Of a stretch of DNA of 48,751 nucleotides, positions 1-8,906 are shown piece after piece. The notes under the pieces are model-generated. The model saw only the letters and a program-made list of their open reading frames with translations. It had not been told where the DNA came from and made no database searches. Positions within the stretch are counted from its first letter, which is position 1; each line of letters starts with the position of its first letter. A program made the translations under genes and the position numbers. This DNA comes from Bacteroidales bacterium (GTDB taxonomy: Bacteria > Bacteroidota > Bacteroidia > Bacteroidales > UBA932): NCBI GenBank assembly GCA_015060335.1, contig SUYR01000021.1:1-48751 (forward strand). The letters are read 5' to 3'.

Positions 1-115
1 TCGTTGCCTTGAAATTGCAGTCCGCAACATTACGATAGACTCTCTATCTTTGTTACTTCGTTACAGACTTTTTAATTTCATCTTCTAACTTTACCTCGTT
101 ATCTTTTCTCAAACT

Positions 116-146
116 TGTCAATGAACTACCGTTTTTTCTCAAACGG
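116..146 (-). promoter_or_regulatory. rRNA leader: boxA-like antitermination element and small hairpin
   Basis: About 25-35 nt downstream of the promoter the minus strand carries GTTCATTGACA (116-126), close to the boxA motif (TGCTCTTTAACA in E. coli; GTTCTTTGACA types in Bacteroidota) found in rRNA leaders and spacers. A 6-bp hairpin, CCGTTT/AAACGG (129-134 with 141-146), precedes it. Together they suggest that the operon leaving the window on the left is ribosomal. Whether it starts with 16S or with a separate 23S cannot be told from what is visible; no rRNA sequence is seen down to position 1. Confidence 0.6.
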
Positions 147-150
147 GTTG

Positions 151-181
151 CAAAGGTACGACTTTTTTCTTTATCTGCAAA
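151..181 (-). promoter_or_regulatory. Stable-RNA (probably rRNA operon) promoter reading leftward
   Basis: On the minus strand a -7 box TACCTTTG (151-158) lies 19 nt downstream of a -33 box TTTG (178-181), an exact match to the Bacteroidota promoter layout. The string GTCGTACCTTTGCAA spanning the -7 box also occurs at the tRNA-Leu promoter near 37084, which suggests a stable-RNA promoter. Transcription would leave the window at position 1, so the gene it serves is not visible. Confidence 0.8.
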
Positions 182-269
182 TTTTTCTGCAACTTTTTTC
201 AGAAAAAATGCATTTTTCTTCATTTTTACCCTAAAACGGCCAAATTATCGTACGGAACTGGCACAGGAG

Positions 270-362
270 CCCTGCCACCTAACATGCTGATTCTCAGCAA
301 GAAACGAAAACGCGATTCCCCCGATGCGGGGAATCGTATATCAGCAAAACGCTGATAATCAG
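270..362. repeat. Dispersed long palindrome, family 2, copy 1
   Basis: A core hairpin pairs CGATTCCCC (313-321) with GGGGAATCG (328-336) around a 6-nt loop. It is nested inside an outer stem of CTGATTCTCAGC (287-298) with GCTGATAATCAG (351-362), which has one mismatch. The same core and the flanking string CACCTAACAYGCTG recur at 40319-40409. The rest of 182-448 contains only this element and a weak TATTTTTG -7-like box (412-419) in front of the OPT gene; I see no gene there. Confidence 0.75.
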
Positions 363-448
363 TGGTATAAGCGTCAGACAATATAATTTTTCACGAATCT
401 GGGATATTTCTTATTTTTGCGGAACAACCGAATAACCTTATTATATAT

Positions 449-2425
449 ATGGAAGAAAAGAAAACACAATTGCCGGAGAATGCTCACAGGGAGCTCAAAC
501 CCGGCGAGGAGTATCAGCCGCTGCTGTCTCCTCAGAAGAATTATCCTGAAGTGACACCTTGGTCTGTTACTCTCGGAATCATCATGACAATCATTTTCTC
601 TGCAGCAGCCGCATATCTCGGACTCAAGGTAGGACAGGTATTCGAGGCAGCGATTCCGATTGCCATCATTGCGGTAGGATTGTCAAGCGGACTGAAACGC
701 AAGAATGCTCTCGGAGAGAATGTAATGATACAGTCTATCGGTTCGTGTTCCGGAGCGATCGTGGCGGGTGCCATATTCACACTGCCTGCACTGTTCATCC
801 TGCAGGACAAATATCCAGAACTTACCGTAAACTTTACAAAAGTATTCTTCTCGTCACTTCTGGGAGGTATCCTCGGAATCCTTTTCCTGATTCCTTTCAG
901 AAAATATTTCGTAAAGGAGCAGCATGGAAAATATCCTTTCCCTGAAGCTACAGCCACCACACAGGTACTTGTAAGCGGTGAGGGCGGCGGAAAAGGCGCA
1001 AAGACACTGCTTGTCAGCGGTCTTATCGGAGGACTTTACGACTTCATCATCTCCACATTCGGACTCTGGGGTGAGACTCTCACATCAAAAGTGCTTCCTT
1101 GGGGCGCAGCAATAGCAGACAAGGCAAAAGTGCTTCTCAAAGTGAATACCGGAGCCGCCGTACTTGGTCTGGGATATATTGTAGGTCTCAAATATGCATT
1201 CATCATATGCTGCGGCAGCTTCCTTGTGTGGCTTGTAATCATTCCGCTTATGAATCTCATCTGGGGCGGCGATGTGATTGACCTTATGAATACAGGCATC
1301 ACACAGACTATAGGAGAAATGTCTCCAGACCAGATATTCAAGGATTATGCAAGACACATCGGTATCGGAGGTATCGCTACAGCAGGTATTGTAGGTATAG
1401 TCAAGTCGTTCGGTGTGATCAAATCCGCTCTCGGACTTGCAGCCAGCGAATTCAGCAGAAAGAAAAGCGGGGCTGAAGCAGAGGTGATCAGAACTCAGAG
1501 AGACCTCTCTATGAAGATCGTCGTGATCGGCATCGTAATAACTCTTGCTGTTGTATTCGGATTCTTCGCACTCGGAGTCGTAGATAACATCTGGCACGCA
1601 GTAGTGGGCGTTCTTATCGTTGGAATCATTGCCTTCCTCTTCACCACTGTAGCAGCCAACGCGATTGCAATCGTAGGCTCGAATCCTGTGAGCGGAATGA
1701 CATTGATGACTCTTATCCTCGCATCCCTGGTAATGGTAGCTGTAGGACTGAACGGTACGGCAGGTATGACTGCTGCCCTGATCATCGGAGGAGTAGTGTG
1801 TACCGCACTGTCTGTGGCCGGAGCATTCATCACTGACCTGAAAATCGGATACTGGATAGGAAGTACGCCAAAGAAGCAGGAAAGCTGGAAATTCCTTGGC
1901 ACCCTCGTAGCGGCAGCTACTGTAGGAGGCGTAATGCTGGTACTCAACAAGACATACGGATTCACCGGAGAAGGAGCATTGGTAGCACCTCAGGCCAACG
2001 CCATGGCAGCAGTGATCGAACCTATGATGAACGGAGGAAGTGCTCCTTGGCTGCTCTATGGAATCGGTGCAGTCATCGCCCTGATCCTTACATTCTTCAA
2101 GATCCCGGCACTTCCATTTGCCCTCGGTATGTTCATTCCGCTCGACCTGAATATGCCAATGCTTATCGGAGGAGCAGTTTCGTGGTACGTAAGCACACGC
2201 AGCAAGGATAAGGAACTCAATGAAGCGAGAATGGAAAAGGGCACGCTGATTGCTTCCGGTTTCATAGCAGGTGGAGCCCTCATGGGAGTTGTAAGTGCAA
2301 TCCTGAGATTTGCCGAAGTGGACATGTATATGAAACCGTCACCTTGGACTGAGCCGATTGCAATCATTCCTTATGCAGCAATCATCGTTTACATGGCATG
2401 GTCGGCTCTCCGCGCCAGGAAATAG
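449..2425 (+). CDS. OPT family oligopeptide transporter
   Basis: This 658-aa polytopic inner-membrane protein belongs to the OPT superfamily, proton-coupled importers of oligopeptides or metal chelates. The family signature is visible near the N-terminus (residues about 35-75: AAAAYLGLKVGQVFEAAIP followed by a helix-breaking stretch), and KYPFPEATATT lies near residue 160. Roughly fourteen or more hydrophobic segments follow. The length fits the bacterial OPT group. The start at 449 is the first ATG of the frame and precedes a hydrophilic cytoplasmic N-terminus of about 35 residues. The stop lies 11 nt before the ZIP transporter start, so the two are probably cotranscribed. The substrate cannot be read from sequence; the nearby peptidase T makes peptides plausible. 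Confidence 0.92.
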   Translation: MEEKKTQLPENAHRELKPGEEYQPLLSPQKNYPEVTPWSVTLGIIMTIIFSAAAAYLGLKVGQVFEAAIPIAIIAVGLSSGLKRKNALGENVMIQSIGSCSGAIVAGAIFTLPALFILQDKYPELTVNFTKVFFSSLLGGILGILFLIPFRKYFVKEQHGKYPFPEATATTQVLVSGEGGGKGAKTLLVSGLIGGLYDFIISTFGLWGETLTSKVLPWGAAIADKAKVLLKVNTGAAVLGLGYIVGLKYAFIICCGSFLVWLVIIPLMNLIWGGDVIDLMNTGITQTIGEMSPDQIFKDYARHIGIGGIATAGIVGIVKSFGVIKSALGLAASEFSRKKSGAEAEVIRTQRDLSMKIVVIGIVITLAVVFGFFALGVVDNIWHAVVGVLIVGIIAFLFTTVAANAIAIVGSNPVSGMTLMTLILASLVMVAVGLNGTAGMTAALIIGGVVCTALSVAGAFITDLKIGYWIGSTPKKQESWKFLGTLVAAATVGGVMLVLNKTYGFTGEGALVAPQANAMAAVIEPMMNGGSAPWLLYGIGAVIALILTFFKIPALPFALGMFIPLDLNMPMLIGGAVSWYVSTRSKDKELNEARMEKGTLIASGFIAGGALMGVVSAILRFAEVDMYMKPSPWTEPIAIIPYAAIIVYMAWSALRARK

Positions 2426-2436
2426 CAATTGAAACA

Positions 2437-3273
2437 ATGAACGGAATATTAAGCGCACTGATTCTCACACTGATTGCCGGATCTGCCACAGGTCTGGGAG
2501 GCGCTCTGGTGCTTTTCAAGAAGAAGCTCAGCAGCAACTTCCTGGCAGCAGCTCTGGGACTCAGTGCGGGAGTGATGATATTCATATCCCTTGCAGAAAT
2601 GTTCCCTCAGGCTCAAGCGGAAATCATGGGCATCGAGGGATTCACCCACGGCAAGGCATATGTACTGCTCGCCTTTTTTGTCGGTATCGGCATCATAACG
2701 CTTATAGACTTTCTCATTCCTGAGTATGAGAATCCCCATGAAGCTTCCGGGCTTTCGCTTGATGCTCACACTCCGGCAGTAGGAATGTTGGAGCAGACCG
2801 GAAACGAGAAGGCATTGCAGCGTCTGGGACTCATGTCGGCACTCGCAATCGCAATCCACAATTTTCCGGAAGGAATAGCCACATTCATCGGAGCATTGAA
2901 TGACCCGCAGATGGGCACCGGCATCACATTCGCCATCGCAATACACAATATTCCGGAAGGCATAGCTGTAGCCATACCTATATATTATGCCACCAAGAGC
3001 AAGGGAAAGGCACTTCTGCTTGCCACTCTGTCAGGAATGAGCGAGCTTATCGGTGCGCTGCTATGTCTGGCAGTCACCTCTATATTCGGGGTGGAACTTT
3101 CGGGGAACGGTCCGGCATTTCCGCTCATACTTGCAGCAGTTGCCGGCATCATGATATACATATCGCTCGACGAACTTCTGCCGACAGCGGAGAAATATGG
3201 AAAGCACCATATAGCCATAGCGGGAGTAGTTGCCGGTATGGCGATTATGGGTGCAAGCCTGCTTTTGCTATAA
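2437..3273 (+). CDS. zupT: ZIP family metal transporter (ZupT type)
   Basis: This 278-aa inner-membrane protein takes up divalent metals, mainly zinc and in some relatives iron or manganese. The two signature metal-site helices are clear: HNFPEG at residues 141-146 and HNIPEG at 170-175, each followed by GIA. About eight hydrophobic segments are present and the length is normal for ZupT. The frame stays open back to 2398 inside the OPT gene, but ATG 2437 gives the conserved short N-terminus, just 11 nt after the OPT stop, so I chose it. A REP-like palindrome (3318-3345) separates it from pepT. Confidence 0.92.
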   Translation: MNGILSALILTLIAGSATGLGGALVLFKKKLSSNFLAAALGLSAGVMIFISLAEMFPQAQAEIMGIEGFTHGKAYVLLAFFVGIGIITLIDFLIPEYENPHEASGLSLDAHTPAVGMLEQTGNEKALQRLGLMSALAIAIHNFPEGIATFIGALNDPQMGTGITFAIAIHNIPEGIAVAIPIYYATKSKGKALLLATLSGMSELIGALLCLAVTSIFGVELSGNGPAFPLILAAVAGIMIYISLDELLPTAEKYGKHHIAIAGVVAGMAIMGASLLLL

Positions 3274-3317
3274 GACCGAGCGTATCTAAAAGTTTGCAGA
3301 CCAAGGCTTTAGACACG

Positions 3318-3345
3318 AAGCCTGCTCCCCAAAGCACGCAGGCAT
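3318..3345 (-). repeat. REP-like palindrome, family 1, copy A
   Basis: The stem GCCTGC (3320-3325) / GCAGGC (3338-3343) flanks the 12-nt loop TCCCCAAAGCAC. Read on the minus strand the loop is GTGCTTTGGGGA. It lies between zupT and pepT and is one of five copies in the window (others near 13779, 14002, 15024 and 35337). CTGAGAATCA follows at 3359-3368, a motif also seen beside other palindromes here. Confidence 0.85.
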
Positions 3346-3381
3346 ATGAGACAACAAACTGAGAATCAATAAGATAGGAAT

Positions 3382-4602
3382 ATGGAAAAGATTTTAGACA
3401 GATTTTTAAGATATGTGTCAGTTGACACACAGTCCGATCCCGAATCAGACTCACAGCCAAGTGCTGCCAAGGAGCTTTCGCTGCTGAAGATGCTCCGCGA
3501 CGAACTCAGCGCAATGGGAGTGGAAGCAACGCTCGACCAGTATGGTTATGTAATGGCGAGCATCCCTGCAAACTGCGACACCACGGCCCCGGCAGTGGGA
3601 TTCATCGCACATGTGGACACTGCACCTGATGCTCCCGGAAATGACGTGAAGCCACAGATCATAGAAAACTACGACGGCTCGGATATTCCTCTAAAGGGAG
3701 TGGCAGGCCTGAGCCTCAAACCGAGCGAGTTCCCGGAAATGCTTCAGTACAAGGGTCAGACACTCATCACTACAGACGGAACGACACTGCTCGGAGCCGA
3801 CGACAAGGCCGGTATTGCAGAAATAATGAACGCCGTACAATATATAGTGGAACATCCTGAATTCAAGCATGGAGAAATCAAGATAGGATTCACCCCTGAT
3901 GAAGAGATCGGACGCGGAGTAGTGAAGTTCGACGTGCAGAAATTCGGTGCCAGATATGCATACACGCTTGACGGCGGTCCGGTAGGAGAGCTGGAATATG
4001 AGAATTTCAATGCCGCAGGAGCCACAATCCGAATTCAGGGTAGAAACGTTCATCCGGGTACGGCAAAAGGCAAGATGAAGAACGCCATCCTGATTGGAAT
4101 GGAACTGAACGGGATGCTCCCGGCAGACCAGCGTCCGGAATGTACAGAAGGCTATGAAGGATTCTTCCACCTGATCGGTTTCAAGGGAGAGGTGGAGACT
4201 GCCACATTCTCATACATAATCCGTGACCACGACATGGATCTGTACGAGCAGAAAAAGGAGCTCATGAGAAAATGCGTGGCAGCCATCAACGAAAAATACG
4301 GAGAAGGCACAGCGCTGCTTGAGTTGAAACACCAGTACTATAATATGCGCAAGCAGGTGGAGCCGCACTATCATATCATAGAAAAGGCAATCAAGGCAAT
4401 GGAGATGGAAGGAATAACCCCGAAGATCCAGCCTATCCGTGGAGGTACAGACGGAGCCAACCTTTCATTCATGGGACTTCCTTGCCCGAACATATTTGCC
4501 GGTGGTCATAACTTCCACGGAAAGATGGAATATGTACCTCTTGAAAGTATGGAGAAGGCCAGCAAGGTGATTCTGAACATAGTAAGTCTGTTCGCAGAAT
4601 GA
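3382..4602 (+). CDS. pepT: Peptidase T (tripeptide aminopeptidase)
   Basis: This 406-aa cytoplasmic zinc enzyme of the M20B family removes the N-terminal residue from tripeptides. Metal and catalytic motifs appear in the expected order: HVDTAPD (from residue 77), TTLLGADDKAG (near 130-140), TPDEEIG (near 172), a downstream TLDGG, and a C-terminal RGGTDGANLSFMG with GGHNFHG. The length matches PepT of other bacteria (about 405-410 aa). No signal peptide is present. It follows the OPT and ZIP genes on the same strand after a 108-nt gap holding a REP-like hairpin, so it may have its own promoter or depend on readthrough. Its activity fits processing of peptides brought in by the OPT transporter, but that link is inference. 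Confidence 0.95.
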   Translation: MEKILDRFLRYVSVDTQSDPESDSQPSAAKELSLLKMLRDELSAMGVEATLDQYGYVMASIPANCDTTAPAVGFIAHVDTAPDAPGNDVKPQIIENYDGSDIPLKGVAGLSLKPSEFPEMLQYKGQTLITTDGTTLLGADDKAGIAEIMNAVQYIVEHPEFKHGEIKIGFTPDEEIGRGVVKFDVQKFGARYAYTLDGGPVGELEYENFNAAGATIRIQGRNVHPGTAKGKMKNAILIGMELNGMLPADQRPECTEGYEGFFHLIGFKGEVETATFSYIIRDHDMDLYEQKKELMRKCVAAINEKYGEGTALLELKHQYYNMRKQVEPHYHIIEKAIKAMEMEGITPKIQPIRGGTDGANLSFMGLPCPNIFAGGHNFHGKMEYVPLESMEKASKVILNIVSLFAE

Positions 4603-6295
4603 TCAGAACTTGATCAGATATCTTGTATTTTCATAATCTCTACCCAGCTGCGGCGAGTTGATGAATCTCGATTTGAGATCGGCACCGCCCCGCTGGGTAG
4701 AATTGAAACGCCATACGGCAGTTACCATCCAGATTCTTCCAAAATCCGGAGTAAAAGAAGTCTGAGTATAGTTTCTCTGTACCGTAGTCCTGAATGAGGA
4801 TGTCCTGTTGAGGATGTCGTAACATGTGAGATTGAGTTCGACACCGCTTTTCTTCAGCCTGAAACCGACAATCGCATTCAACATATGGTCCTGAAGGATG
4901 TTGCTGTTATCCTGAAACGGATACCTGAGCGAATAATGATATTCAGCATTGACGAACATCCAGTCAGTTATCTTATTTCTACTGTTGAACGAGACGCCCT
5001 GATCGAGATAGCTCACATCCGAGTATCTTGAGTTATATACAAACGAGGCGGCAGTTCTTGTCTTCAGCGAGAAGTCATACCTTCTGGAGAAGTTTGAAGA
5101 CACATTGAACGTGAGCGAAGGGTTATGTCGATGGGCTATATTGAGACGTTCCTCCACATAAGAGGGGTCTCGCATGAAGTCATATGAAACGGCAGTACTC
5201 AAAGTCAACTTAAGAGGGCGGAGACGAGTATTCCACATCACTTTTGTCTGGGCCGACATCGATCCGTCCAGATTGTCATACGTCATATATGTTGTCCCCT
5301 TTGCCATTTCATAGCCGTCAACCACGGTATCTTCTGTAAAATATCGAGTCTTTTCCGTAATCTTGTTATCCAGATATGATACCTGCACGATGACATTGAG
5401 CGAATTCGCTCTTCCCAACATATACGAACCTGACATCTGGAACATGCAGTTCGTTGATTTCTTGAGCGCAGGATTTCCTCTGGTAACATACATAGGATTG
5501 GCTGCATCAAAATCGCTCCTGATCTGCTCAAACGATCAGCGCTGTCTTTATCTTGCTCTTTGTCACCACATTGACTACCCGCTCCTTCTTGCTTCCCTTC
5601 GGGGCAAGTCCAAGACGTTCCTCTCTTGTCGGCTGATCATACACTTTCAGAGAAATAACCTCGGAGCCAGCGAGATAACGAAGCGGATTTCCCACCTCTT
5701 CTCCGAAGACAAGTCTGCCGTCAACATATATCCGGGAAACCTCCTCACCCATGATCTCTACCAGATTATTGGTTACAGATATTCCCGGGAGCCTATCAAA
5801 AACATCCTTAAGCATATCATCCTCAGACAATTGCTGAGTAGCAGCCACATTATATTTCAGAGTATCTCCAACAAACTCAAAGACAGGTGCCTCATCCTTC
5901 ACAACCGCCGCCTCAAGAGTCTCCTTCTCTTCTCTCAATTCCACACTTATGCCACCATAAACTGTCTTCAACGTATCGCCGTCGAACTCCTTCGACCACG
6001 TCTCATAGCCCATGCATTTGACCTTCAGTGTGAAATAGCGGGATGAAATCTTACGGAAGAAAAAACGTCCGAAGTCATCGGAAACAGAATAAGACGTATC
6101 GGAAGGTGTCTCAAGAGTAACAACCGCCCCGGAAATAGGGCGTATGAATATCAAGGACTCATCAGATCTGCTGTTTTCCAAATGAGGCCAGACCACACCA
6201 TCGACAAAATACCTTGGCTGCTGGGCATATAGATAACTACCCTGCATAATACATAGGACAATCAATACAATCAGTCTGACAATGCGCGAAGACAT
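4603..6295 (-). pseudogene. Outer-membrane beta-barrel protein (TonB-receptor-like), internally deleted and frameshifted
   Basis: The 5' part (6295 to 5528, 255 codons) starts with a signal peptide (about residues 1-25, ending YLYAQ). It continues with a carboxypeptidase-regulatory-like beta-sandwich and a plug-like segment (SVTNNLVEIMGEE, RIYVDGR) and stops at TGA 5528-5530 after VVNVVTKSKIKTALIV. The 3' part, in another frame (open from about 5535 to 4603), encodes QIRSDFDAANPMYVTRGNP and the last strands of a barrel. In intact relatives several hundred residues separate these parts; here they abut, so an internal deletion plus frame change is the simplest reading. The breakpoint lies in a small inverted repeat, CTGATC/GATCAG (5519-5524, 5534-5539). 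It is the last gene of the operon below ostA, 7 nt after its stop. A truncated secreted N-terminal product could still be made. Confidence 0.8.
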
Positions 6296-6302
6296 GTCCA
6301 GG

Positions 6303-8906
6303 TCAGTTTCCCTTTTCCTTTTCCTTCTCTTTCTTCTTCCGGTATTTCTCGATATAAGATTCGAGGGCTTTGGCATCCTTTTCCGCTTCCTGAGCTGCTG
6401 CTTCGAGGGCTTTGCGCTTGCGTTCCCGCTCCTTGGCCTTGCGTTTCTCTTCCTTTGCCTTAGCCTTGTCGGCATCACGCTGATCAAGTTCGGCCCAGCG
6501 TTTTTCCTTCTCTTCCTGTTTCTTCTTTTTCGCAGCTTCACGGGCAGCCTTTGCTTCGGCCTTCTTGCGCGCCTTTTCGGCCTTCAATGCTGCCTTCTGC
6601 TGCTCAGGTGTGAGAATTTTTTCTGCAACAAGGGAGTCTGATACTGCCAGTGAGTCCTTGACAGCCTTGAGCGAATCAGCGACTGCCAGAGAATCGGCAC
6701 GGTCAGCAAGTTTCAATGAATCGACACGTGCAAGCGAATCCGCCTTGAACAAAGAATCCACGCGGAAAAGCGAATCCTGAAGCGCAAGAGAGTCCAGACG
6801 GGCCTTTTCTGCAGCCGCAGCATCAGCAGCCCTCTTCTCTGCAGCACGTACCTTCCTCAGTGAATCGCGTACTTCTATCTGTCTGTGGATATCCGCTATA
6901 TAGCCAGGGAAATAGATGTCAGTCTGCCTGAAACGTGCATGAGGACGTGATTCATAAGAAGTCCTCTGACTCGGGCGAAGTTCCAACGGAGTCACAGCAT
7001 TCCTGTCCGCCGGTCTCTTGTCAGGATACCAGCTGAAACCCTTGAGACTGCGGTCCTCGGCAGCCATCTGCACCTTAGGGAATCCGTCATTCTTAGGCTG
7101 ATCGTAATAATATATCTTCTGGATATCTCCGTCCTTGAATGTAGCGGAAAGCATCTTCGAATCAGTCTTGTTGACGGTGGCAAGCACGCCATTCTCCTCA
7201 AGGTAGAAAAGCGCAGAAGCGCCTCCAAGCACATCAAAACGTGACAATCCGCCTTTCTCATCAAAGAACGCGAGCATCTCGGTTCCCTTCACCTGATTGT
7301 AGTGCGAAGTATCCTGTTCAATCGTTATAAAGGCATTGGACATTAGGCTCGCCTTCTCCATCGATCCGCCTGAAACCACCAGAGACACACTGTCTGCAGT
7401 GTATTGGCGGACTTCCTCCTGCCAGATAAGAGGCTCCTTGAACAGCCTTGCAAGAGAATCCAGATCCGAATAAAGCAGGGAGTCACACCTTACCTGCATG
7501 TTCTTCTTGAATATACGGACATTCCTTATTGCCTCAAGAAATCCTATCCTCGTGCTGTCCACCGGCGGAACTGCCGCAATGGAATCCGCAAATGCAAGAG
7601 AATCATTCAGAGCGAGAGAATCTGCCGTCATCAGCGAGTCTGCCTGCATCAGCGAATCCAACTGCATCAGCGAATCTGCAGGCTTAAGCGAATCAGCCAC
7701 AGCCGGTATCTGCTCCTGTACCTGCTGAGCGGCCTTCTGCTCAGCTTTCCTTTTCTCCTCTTCTGCTTTCTTCTTCTGCTCGGCAGCCTTCTTCGCAGCG
7801 AGATTAGGATCGTTCTCTATAGCCTCATCCATAGCTTTTGCCGCTTCCTGCGCCGCCTTCTTGCGATATTCTCCGACAGGATCGACATCCAGATCCTTGA
7901 GTCGCTGCTCTGCCGCCGCCACTGCCGCCGAATCTATCTGGAACATCGGAATGGTCATATACACAAGCTTGTCTGCTCCAAGATATACAGTATCCACAGA
8001 GCCGTCCTGTTCCTCTACCTGAGAAATCACAGCAGGATCCCTCGTCAGAGTCACTTTCGAGAGTGAATCCAGATAATGAATGCGGCCCGCGATTGCAAAC
8101 ACATTCCTGGTAGTATCAGTAACCTGCGCATTTCCAAGCATCTCCACGTCAGAAGTGTTCCTGTGGAAGAAAAGGCTGTCGCACCACCCCTCCTGATCCT
8201 CCGACATCACATGGACAGCATCTGCAAAAAAGAACAGTTCAACTCCCCTGTCATACCAGCCTCTGTTAGAAGAAAGCATATTCTTCTTCTGCCACACATC
8301 TGTCGATGAACCGAATGTAGCGAGATTTAGGTCGGATTCATAAACAAGGTCATTGGTCTTGACAAATATTGAATCCGTAAACATATTCACATCTTCCACG
8401 AAGGTGAATTTCTTTACCTTGGAATCATAAGTTCCGTTGATGCTCTCAATGATCTGACCATCCTTGTCCCTCATGGACGCACCATTCTTGAAAATGGCAA
8501 GAGAGTCCTTTGTATTATAGTCCAGATGCCTGGTCTTCAAAGTATTATGGTCCTTGTCCGTAAGCTGGACCACAGAGCCTCTGAACTGTGCGAGATCCTC
8601 GTCGATGATATATGTAAGCTTGTCGCTGGTCAGTACAGTTTCCTCCTGAAGGATACTCACATTGCCCCAGGCGTCAATTATTCTGGTCTCCACATTCCAA
8701 TATGCCGTATCGCAGAGCAGATAGGTGTTGTTGTGAAGGAAACGGGCAGGGCCCACGACCTTCCTGTAGCTTGCACCCTCCACGTCAACCATCTGAGCCG
8801 ACTTGGAGCTTACGAGTACAACAAGACTGTCCTGACTCTCTTCTTGAGCCAGGGCAGGAAGCAAAGCTGCTGCAAACGAGATTATGGAAAGCAGGATTCT
8901 CTTCAT
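6303..8906 (-). CDS. OstA/LptA-like protein with Asp-Ser-Leu repeats
   Basis: This 867-aa secreted protein has a signal peptide (residues 1-20, ending LPALA) and an N-terminal OstA/LptA-like beta-jellyroll region (about 30-310). In the family this fold carries lipopolysaccharide across the periplasm. Two stretches of xADSLxxxDSL repeats follow (about 405-445 and 705-770). The C-terminus, about 90 residues, is a Lys/Glu/Ala/Arg-rich likely coiled coil ending in repeated KEKEK. This form is typical of Bacteroidota OstA-like proteins and is much longer than E. coli LptA. The start codon overlaps the stop of the preceding SurA-like gene by one base (TAATG), which implies translational coupling and a shared role in outer-membrane assembly. 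The exact transport role is inferred. Confidence 0.85.
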   Translation of the reverse strand: MKRILLSIISFAAALLPALAQEESQDSLVVLVSSKSAQMVDVEGASYRKVVGPARFLHNNTYLLCDTAYWNVETRIIDAWGNVSILQEETVLTSDKLTYIIDEDLAQFRGSVVQLTDKDHNTLKTRHLDYNTKDSLAIFKNGASMRDKDGQIIESINGTYDSKVKKFTFVEDVNMFTDSIFVKTNDLVYESDLNLATFGSSTDVWQKKNMLSSNRGWYDRGVELFFFADAVHVMSEDQEGWCDSLFFHRNTSDVEMLGNAQVTDTTRNVFAIAGRIHYLDSLSKVTLTRDPAVISQVEEQDGSVDTVYLGADKLVYMTIPMFQIDSAAVAAAEQRLKDLDVDPVGEYRKKAAQEAAKAMDEAIENDPNLAAKKAAEQKKKAEEEKRKAEQKAAQQVQEQIPAVADSLKPADSLMQLDSLMQADSLMTADSLALNDSLAFADSIAAVPPVDSTRIGFLEAIRNVRIFKKNMQVRCDSLLYSDLDSLARLFKEPLIWQEEVRQYTADSVSLVVSGGSMEKASLMSNAFITIEQDTSHYNQVKGTEMLAFFDEKGGLSRFDVLGGASALFYLEENGVLATVNKTDSKMLSATFKDGDIQKIYYYDQPKNDGFPKVQMAAEDRSLKGFSWYPDKRPADRNAVTPLELRPSQRTSYESRPHARFRQTDIYFPGYIADIHRQIEVRDSLRKVRAAEKRAADAAAAEKARLDSLALQDSLFRVDSLFKADSLARVDSLKLADRADSLAVADSLKAVKDSLAVSDSLVAEKILTPEQQKAALKAEKARKKAEAKAAREAAKKKKQEEKEKRWAELDQRDADKAKAKEEKRKAKERERKRKALEAAAQEAEKDAKALESYIEKYRKKKEKEKEKGN

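Noticed and set aside
541..960. Minus-strand frame antisense to the OPT gene
   Set aside because: It lies within a clear membrane transporter and shows no start signal or family features. Similar shadows inside ostA, guaB, rpsP and others were left out for the same reason.
5528..6541. An 82-residue Arg/Lys-rich N-terminal extension of the barrel protein frame
   Set aside because: It is the antisense-frame reading of the charged tail-coding part of ostA. ATG 6295 starts a normal signal peptide 7 nt after the ostA stop.
6303..7700. DNA tandem repeat in the ostA gene
   Set aside because: The repeated ADSLxxxDSL pattern is in the protein, and the codons vary between repeats, so it is a coding repeat under selection rather than a recent DNA duplication.
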